From positions 1-64,000 of the forward strand of contig DURM01000064.1 in NCBI GenBank assembly GCA_012837335.1: a stretch of DNA of 64,000 bases. Direction: 5' to 3'. The notes under the pieces were generated by a model. The model was not told where the DNA came from. It did not search any database and worked only from the letters and a program-made list of their open reading frames with translations. The position numbers were made by a program, and so were the translations under genes. Below, one piece after another: positions 59,056 to 64,000 of the stretch. The number at the start of each line of letters is the position of its first letter. Positions within the stretch are counted from its first letter, which is position 1. Origin of the DNA: Bacillota bacterium. Its GTDB lineage: Bacteria; Bacillota; Limnochordia; Darwinibacteriales; DTU012.

Positions 59056-61122
59056 GTGGCAAAATCTCTGGTTATCGTCGAATCACCGACTAAAGCAAAG
59101 ACAATCAAAAGATTCCTAGGCAGAAACTACACAGTCAAAGCATCAATGGGACATGTCAGAGACCTACCTCGCAGTCAATTTGGCGTAGATGTTGAAAACG
59201 GCTACCAACCGAAATACATTACGATCAGAGGCAAGGGGAGTATTCTGCAGGAGCTGAGAAACTCAGCGAAAAAAGCAGATCGCGTGCTGCTGGCAACGGA
59301 CCCGGACCGAGAAGGTGAGGCGATTGCCTGGCACTTAGCCCAAGCCCTCAAACTTGATGAGGATAAATGCCGAGTTGAGTTTAGAGAGATTACAAAGCAG
59401 GCCGTTACCAGCGCAATCAAAAATCCACGGGAGATTGCAGATAATCTGGTCGCTGCTCAGCAGGGGAGAAGGATCTTGGACCGCATTGTCGGTTACAAGC
59501 TTTCGCCGCTTTTGTGGGCTAAGGTTAAAAAAGGCTTAAGCGCCGGTCGGGTGCAGTCGGTTGCTGTAAGACTAATCTGCGACCGGGAAGCAGAAATTGA
59601 GGCGTTTGTTCCTGAAGAGTACTGGTCCGCAACAGGGATTCTGCAAAACCAGGCTGGAGAACTGTTTGAAGCAAAACTAATCCAGTATAAAAATAAAAAG
59701 ATTAAGCTGCATAACGAAGCGGAAGCGCAGAAGGTAAAGAGCGATATTCAGAATCTTCCTTGGATTGTTGCAAAAGTCACCAGGAAAGAGCGGAAACGCA
59801 ATCCTTCACCGCCGTTCACAACAAGCACACTGCAGCAGGAAGCTGCTCGCAAACTGAACTTTACAGCTAAGAAAACAATGCATATTGCTCAGCAGTTATA
59901 CGAAGGCCTAGACGTTGGTGATGAAGGCAGCGTAGGATTAATAACCTATATGCGTACTGATGCGGTTAGAGTGGCAGACGAAGCAGTGACTGAGGTTCGC
60001 CAGATGATCAGCAGCAAGTACGGTAAAAACTTTCTACCGGCGCGGCCCAATCGATATAAATCTAAAAATCAGGCGCAGGAAGCCCACGAAGCAATTCGTC
60101 CTACCAGTGCGCTGAGAACGCCTGAGGCAGTTAAGCCGTATCTCAACCGCGATCAGCTGCGGCTGTACCGCTTAATCTGGGAGCGCTTCGTGGCTAGTCA
60201 GATGACTCCGGCAGTATACGACAGCGTATCAGCAGACATTGCGGTTGGCGACTATCTGTTCCGGGCAACTGGTTCTACCCTAAAATTCCCAGGCTTTATG
60301 CAGATTTATGTTGAAGGCAGTGACGAGAATGAAGAAAAAGAAGGCGCTTTGCCTAACTTAAACGAGAAGGAAAACTTGGTCTGCAAAAAACTCGAGCTGA
60401 AACAGCACTTTACCCAACCACCGGCCCGCTATACAGAGGCAATGCTTGTTAAAACTATGGAAGAAAAGGGTATTGGACGGCCCAGCACTTATGCACCTAC
60501 TATTGATACTATTCTTCGCCGGGGTTACGTGGAACTGGAGGACAAACGCTTTAAACCGACCGAACTGGGTAAAATTGTAGTTGAAATTCTTAAAGAAAAC
60601 TTTGCTGAGCTGATTGATGTAGATTTTACTGCTTCTATGGAACAGAAACTTGATGACATAGAAGCAGGGAGAGCCGACTGGGTTGAAATTATTGATGAAT
60701 TTTATCAGGAGTTTGCTCAGCATCTGGAAAAAGCCCATCAGGAGCTGGAAAAAATTGAAATTGAAGACGAAGTCTCCGATCAAAAATGCGATAAGTGCGG
60801 AGCGTATATGGTTATTAAGTGGGGCCGCTTCGGCAAGTTTTTAGCCTGCCCCAATTATCCGGAATGCAAGAACACGAAACCACTATTATCTACGATAGGT
60901 GTGCCTTGCCCTGACTGCGATGACGGAGATATCGTCGAACGCAGAACCAAAAGGGGCAGGTTATTTTATGGATGTTCAAATTATCCGGATTGCGAGTTTT
61001 CCAGCTGGTCCCGACCGGTGGACAAGAAATGTCCCCACTGCGGAAAGCTGATGGTAATTAAGCGGCAGAACCAGGATCCTGTCTGTGATAACAAAGATTG
61101 CCCGGGAGGAAGCAGTCGATGA
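59056..61122 (+). CDS. topA: DNA topoisomerase I
   Basis: Relaxes negative supercoils. 688 aa type IA enzyme. TOPRIM domain with VIVESPTKAKTI and DPDREGE, active-site Tyr298 in ITYMRTD, then C-terminal zinc fingers: one four-Cys finger from about 578 and two more Cys clusters to the end. The GTG at 59056 has GGGGGTGA upstream and gives the standard MAKSLVIVESP start. Confidence 0.97.
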   Translation: MAKSLVIVESPTKAKTIKRFLGRNYTVKASMGHVRDLPRSQFGVDVENGYQPKYITIRGKGSILQELRNSAKKADRVLLATDPDREGEAIAWHLAQALKLDEDKCRVEFREITKQAVTSAIKNPREIADNLVAAQQGRRILDRIVGYKLSPLLWAKVKKGLSAGRVQSVAVRLICDREAEIEAFVPEEYWSATGILQNQAGELFEAKLIQYKNKKIKLHNEAEAQKVKSDIQNLPWIVAKVTRKERKRNPSPPFTTSTLQQEAARKLNFTAKKTMHIAQQLYEGLDVGDEGSVGLITYMRTDAVRVADEAVTEVRQMISSKYGKNFLPARPNRYKSKNQAQEAHEAIRPTSALRTPEAVKPYLNRDQLRLYRLIWERFVASQMTPAVYDSVSADIAVGDYLFRATGSTLKFPGFMQIYVEGSDENEEKEGALPNLNEKENLVCKKLELKQHFTQPPARYTEAMLVKTMEEKGIGRPSTYAPTIDTILRRGYVELEDKRFKPTELGKIVVEILKENFAELIDVDFTASMEQKLDDIEAGRADWVEIIDEFYQEFAQHLEKAHQELEKIEIEDEVSDQKCDKCGAYMVIKWGRFGKFLACPNYPECKNTKPLLSTIGVPCPDCDDGDIVERRTKRGRLFYGCSNYPDCEFSSWSRPVDKKCPHCGKLMVIKRQNQDPVCDNKDCPGGSSR

Positions 61123-62411
61123 GAATCAGTGTAATTGGTGGCGGACTGGCAGGCAGTGAAGCAGCCTGGCAGATAGCCGAGCGCGGACTTACTGTTGATC
61201 TGTATGAAATGCGTCCGCATAAATTTACGCCGGCTCACCACACCGGTAAACTGGCTGAATTGGTCTGCAGCAATTCGTTAGGTGGAAAACAGATTACTAG
61301 TGGAGGCGGGCTGCTGAAAGCTGAGCTGATGCAGCTTGATTCTTTGATTATAAAAGCAGCTTATCAGTGTGAAGTTCCAGCCGGCGGTGCCCTGGCGGTT
61401 GATCGCAACCAGTTTGCAGAGCTGGTTACAAAAGCTGTGGAAAACCATCCACGCATTAACCTAATCCGATCAGAGTGCACCGAGCTTCCCGAGGGGGTTG
61501 TGGTGATTGCCACCGGTCCCCTGTCTTCACCGGCTATGACCGAGCTCATTCAGAAGCTTACCGGAAGTAAGCAGCTGTCGTTTTATGATGCGGCAGCACC
61601 GATTGTAACTGGCGATTCCGTTGATTATGACCAAGGGTTCTGGGGAGCAAGGTACAACAAAGGAACAGCCGATTATTTTAACTGTCCGATGAGCAAGGAA
61701 GAGTATGAGCATTTTTGGCATGAGCTGGTAAACGCAGAACAGGCTCCGCTCCATGAAGGAGTTGAGGATCTCCAGGTCTTTGAAGGCTGCATTCCCATTG
61801 AGATTATGGCCCGCAGGGGAATCGAAACGCTGAGATATGGACCCCTTCGGCCGGTCGGCTTAGCTGATAAAGACGGCAGCCGACTCTACGCGGTGGTGCA
61901 GCTGAGATTGGAGAACACCGCCAAGACCTTGTTTAACCTGGTTGGTTTCCAAACCAGGCTGAAGTGGGGCGAGCAGAAACGAGTTTTCCGTCTGATACCA
62001 GCCCTTAAGAACGCCGAGTTTGTGCGATACGGCGTAATGCACCGCAATACCTTTGTCAACGCACCGAAGATTTTAGAGCGCACCTATCAGCTGCGTTCCC
62101 ATCCGCAGATATTCCTGGCTGGTCAAATTACAGGTGTAGAAGGATATGTGGAAAGTGTTTCATCCGGTCTAACCGCGGGAATCAACGCTGCCCGTTTAGC
62201 AAACGGTCAGCCTCCAATTGCGTTTCCCGAAGAAACTATGATCGGAGCGCTGGCGAAGTATATCACCACTGCGGGTGAGGATTTTCAGCCTATGAATGCC
62301 AATTTTGGTATTCTGCCGCCGCTTGAAGAAAAAGTTAAAAACAAGCTTGCCCGCAAGCAGGCCTATGCCGACCGCGCTCTGGCCTATTTTACAGAGGGTA
62401 GGTTATTTTAA
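61119..62411 (+). CDS. trmFO: Methylenetetrahydrofolate-tRNA-(uracil-5-)-methyltransferase TrmFO
   Basis: Forms m5U54 in tRNA using methylene-THF and FAD. 430 aa. Dinucleotide-binding IGGGLAGSEAAW at the N-terminus and a second conserved GQITGVEGYVES near 345 match the family. The ATG at 61119 has GGGAGGA 8 nt upstream and overlaps the topA stop. xerC begins on the last base of its stop codon. Confidence 0.96.
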   Translation: MRISVIGGGLAGSEAAWQIAERGLTVDLYEMRPHKFTPAHHTGKLAELVCSNSLGGKQITSGGGLLKAELMQLDSLIIKAAYQCEVPAGGALAVDRNQFAELVTKAVENHPRINLIRSECTELPEGVVVIATGPLSSPAMTELIQKLTGSKQLSFYDAAAPIVTGDSVDYDQGFWGARYNKGTADYFNCPMSKEEYEHFWHELVNAEQAPLHEGVEDLQVFEGCIPIEIMARRGIETLRYGPLRPVGLADKDGSRLYAVVQLRLENTAKTLFNLVGFQTRLKWGEQKRVFRLIPALKNAEFVRYGVMHRNTFVNAPKILERTYQLRSHPQIFLAGQITGVEGYVESVSSGLTAGINAARLANGQPPIAFPEETMIGALAKYITTAGEDFQPMNANFGILPPLEEKVKNKLARKQAYADRALAYFTEGRLF

Positions 62412-63295
62412 TGGATCAGGTGCTCAGCGATTACTTGCAGTATCTGCGGGTTCAGCGGAATTTGTCTGAGAATACACTCAAGGCGTACGAACGCGATTTG
62501 AGTGCGTTTTTGGATTTCGTGACAGAATTCTGGCAGCTCGATTTCAGGGAAGTAGACCGCCATCTGATTCGCGACTATCTGGCTGCACTGCGCCGCAGAG
62601 GTTATAAAAGCAGCAGCGCTGCCCAACAGCTGGCGGCACTGCGCAGTTTTTATCAATACTTGACGCAGTTCGGACATATCAAATCTAATCCAACCCTGGC
62701 GGTCAAGGTTCCTAAGCAGGAGAAAAGGCTGCCCCAAGTATTAAGCGTGGGCGAAGCCCATGTCCTCTTGGAAAGCATCGACCCATCCACTCCGCTCGGA
62801 CTGCGGGATAGGGCGGTTTTTGAGCTGCTGTATGCCGCGGGAATACGCTTGTCAGAGTTAACAGCTTTGGATGTAGATAAAGTTGATCTGAAATTCCAGT
62901 ATGTGCGGGTTTTTGGCAAGGGACGCAAGGAGCGGATTGTGCCGATCGGCGAGTATGCTGTGGAGGCTCTTTCCGCTTATCTGAAGGATGGCCGTCCCCA
63001 ATTGGCCAAGCCCGATGAAACTGCTCTCTTTGTCAACTACCGCGGCGAACGCTTAAGCCAGCGGGGTGTTCAATACCTGTTAGATAAGCACATTGAAAAA
63101 ACAGCGATAGCTAAAAATATTTCACCCCACAGTCTGCGCCACAGCTTTGCTACTCATCTGCTGGATGCTGGTGCAGATCTGCGGGTGGTGCAGGAACTGT
63201 TAGGACATGTGAGTCTATCAACGACACAGGTTTATACGCGCATCAGCCAAAGCAAACTTAAGTCCGTGTACAACAAAGCTCACCCTCGCGCATAA
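62411..63295 (+). CDS. xerC: Tyrosine recombinase XerC
   Basis: Resolves chromosome dimers at dif. 294 aa. N-terminal SAM-like core-binding domain (about 1-88), catalytic domain with Arg146, His240-x-x-Arg243, His266 and Tyr275 in QVYTR. All catalytic residues are present. Its position in the trmFO-xerC-hslV-hslU block is that of the chromosomal housekeeping enzyme, not an element integrase. Confidence 0.96.
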   Translation: MDQVLSDYLQYLRVQRNLSENTLKAYERDLSAFLDFVTEFWQLDFREVDRHLIRDYLAALRRRGYKSSSAAQQLAALRSFYQYLTQFGHIKSNPTLAVKVPKQEKRLPQVLSVGEAHVLLESIDPSTPLGLRDRAVFELLYAAGIRLSELTALDVDKVDLKFQYVRVFGKGRKERIVPIGEYAVEALSAYLKDGRPQLAKPDETALFVNYRGERLSQRGVQYLLDKHIEKTAIAKNISPHSLRHSFATHLLDAGADLRVVQELLGHVSLSTTQVYTRISQSKLKSVYNKAHPRA

Positions 63296-63323
63296 ATACT
63301 AGATAGTTTAAAGGAGGGTCTAT

Positions 63324-63881
63324 ATGAAACAGATTAGGTCCACAACCATAGCAGCGGTACGCAGAGATGGGAAAATCGCTATGGCTGGCGATGGGCAGGT
63401 AACCTTTGGGGAAAATATGATTATGAAGCATGGGGCCAACAAAATTCGCAAGCTCCACAACAATACGGTCCTAGTTGGATTTGCAGGAGCCGCTGCAGAT
63501 GCCTTTACTTTGTTTGAAAGATTTGAACGCAAATTGGAAGAATACCGGGGTAATCTAGAGCGTGCAGCCGTAGAGCTGGTCAAAGAATGGCGGACCGATC
63601 GGGCAATCCGCAATTTAGAAGCCCTGATTATTGCCGCTAATGCGGAGAAAATGCTTTTAATTTCCGGCTCAGGAGATATCATTGAGCCGGATCAAGACGT
63701 TATGGCCATTGGCTCAGGCGGAGCCTACGCTCTTGCGGCAGCCAAAGCCCTTCTTGCGCACACACAGCTTTCGGCTCGTGAGATCGCTCTGGAAGCATTG
63801 AAAATTGCTGCGGATATCTGCGTATACACTAATGATCAGGTCAACGTGGCAGAATTACCAGATGCAGAAGGGAGGCGGTGA
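63324..63881 (+). CDS. hslV: ATP-dependent protease peptidase subunit HslV (ClpQ)
   Basis: Proteasome-like peptidase that works with HslU. 185 aa. TTIAAV with the expected N-terminal Thr at residue 7 is preceded by a six-residue leader (MKQIRS), as in Firmicutes proteins rather than the E. coli form that starts [21 protein letters not shown] and [11 protein letters not shown] are conserved. AAAGGAGGG ribosome site. hslU follows after 2 nt. Confidence 0.97.
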   Translation: MKQIRSTTIAAVRRDGKIAMAGDGQVTFGENMIMKHGANKIRKLHNNTVLVGFAGAAADAFTLFERFERKLEEYRGNLERAAVELVKEWRTDRAIRNLEALIIAANAEKMLLISGSGDIIEPDQDVMAIGSGGAYALAAAKALLAHTQLSAREIALEALKIAADICVYTNDQVNVAELPDAEGRR

Positions 63882-63883
63882 GA

Positions 63884-64000
63884 GTGGAACTTACTCCAAA
63901 AGAAATAGTAGCCGAACTTGACAAGTACATCGTGGGACAGCAATCAGCCAAAAAGGCGGTAGCAATCGCACTGCGCAACCGCTACCGCCGCAGCAAGTTG
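63884..64000 (+). CDS. hslU: ATP-dependent protease ATPase subunit HslU (5' part, runs off the window)
   Basis: The first 39 codons of the AAA+ unfoldase partner of Hsl[19 protein letters not shown] and [12 protein letters not shown] match the HslU N-terminus. The GTG at 63884 has GGGAGGCGGTGA upstream. The rest lies beyond base 64000. Confidence 0.95.
   Translation, partial: MELTPKEIVAELDKYIVGQQSAKKAVAIALRNRYRRSKL

Noticed and set aside
62411-63295. XerC as the integrase of a mobile element
   Set aside because: The gene sits in the conserved topA-trmFO-xerC-hslVU block and no element borders are visible; it is the chromosomal dimer resolution enzyme.

Overview
This window is a dense, mostly plus-strand stretch of a bacterial chromosome. 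Gene content and order point to a spore-forming member of the Bacillota outside the Bacilli, perhaps a deep clostridial or Limnochordia-like lineage; that placement is inference. The evidence is Spo0A, YlbJ, DacF, a SleB-type hydrolase and a SigH-like sigma factor, together with blocks in classic Bacillota order. Start sites are often GTG or TTG behind strong AGGAGG-type ribosome binding sites. Base composition looks even, and no insertion sequence, prophage or CRISPR array was seen.

Layout. 1-2 kb: the end of an esterase-like gene and a type B carboxylesterase. 2-8.5 kb: priA, def, fmt, a DUF116 protein, a YugP-type metallopeptidase and rsmB. 8.5-9.9 kb: spo0A behind a sigma-H-like promoter, tRNA-Pro(CGG), and a tiny convergent gene resembling the N-terminal domain of a tyrosine recombinase. 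9.9-18.5 kb: rlmN, then an FHA / PP2C / SEDS-PBP / PASTA-kinase cell-wall signalling block, rsgA and rpe. The SEDS polymerase and its class B PBP are fused into one 837-aa protein.

18.5-19.15 kb holds no protein gene. It carries a consensus promoter, a strongly folded candidate RNA of about 320 nt ending in an intrinsic terminator, and then a TPP riboswitch with its own terminator ahead of thiT-thiN. 20.3-27.5 kb: rpmB (minus), yloU, fakA, fakB, recG, rsmD, coaD and a coiled-coil protein. 27.5-32.4 kb: ylbJ (minus) and a Fur-box-preceded YclNOPQ-like siderophore ABC transporter. 32.5-39.8 kb: DUF177-rpmF, then the fatty acid operon fapR-plsX-fabH-fabD-fabG-acpP, fabF and rnc, with a FapR box in front of fapR. 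39.8-46 kb: a LexA-like protein without its catalytic residues, a SigH-like sigma factor, smc and ftsY. 46-54.6 kb: ylxM, ffh, rpsP, khpA, rimM, trmD, rplS, lepB, rbgA, rnhB, an HD-GYP gene, yraN and dacF. 54.6-64 kb: a SleB-type hydrolase, two Lrp-type regulators, comM, a small zinc-ribbon gene, dprA, topA, trmFO, xerC, hslV and the start of hslU.

How the parts fit. FakA/FakB can activate exogenous fatty acids, PlsX links acyl-ACP to phospholipid synthesis, and FapR senses malonyl-CoA, so two segments of the window form one membrane-lipid circuit. PrpC, PrkC, FhaA and the SEDS-PBP fusion form a phospho-signalling and wall-synthesis module. SRP (ffh, ylxM, ftsY) lies with ribosome maturation genes and signal peptidase. 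The items most worth a second look are the unassigned RNA at 18591-18913, the SEDS-PBP fusion, the sigma-H-type spo0A promoter with an altered Spo0A acidic pocket, and apparent ATT start codons for priA and plsX.
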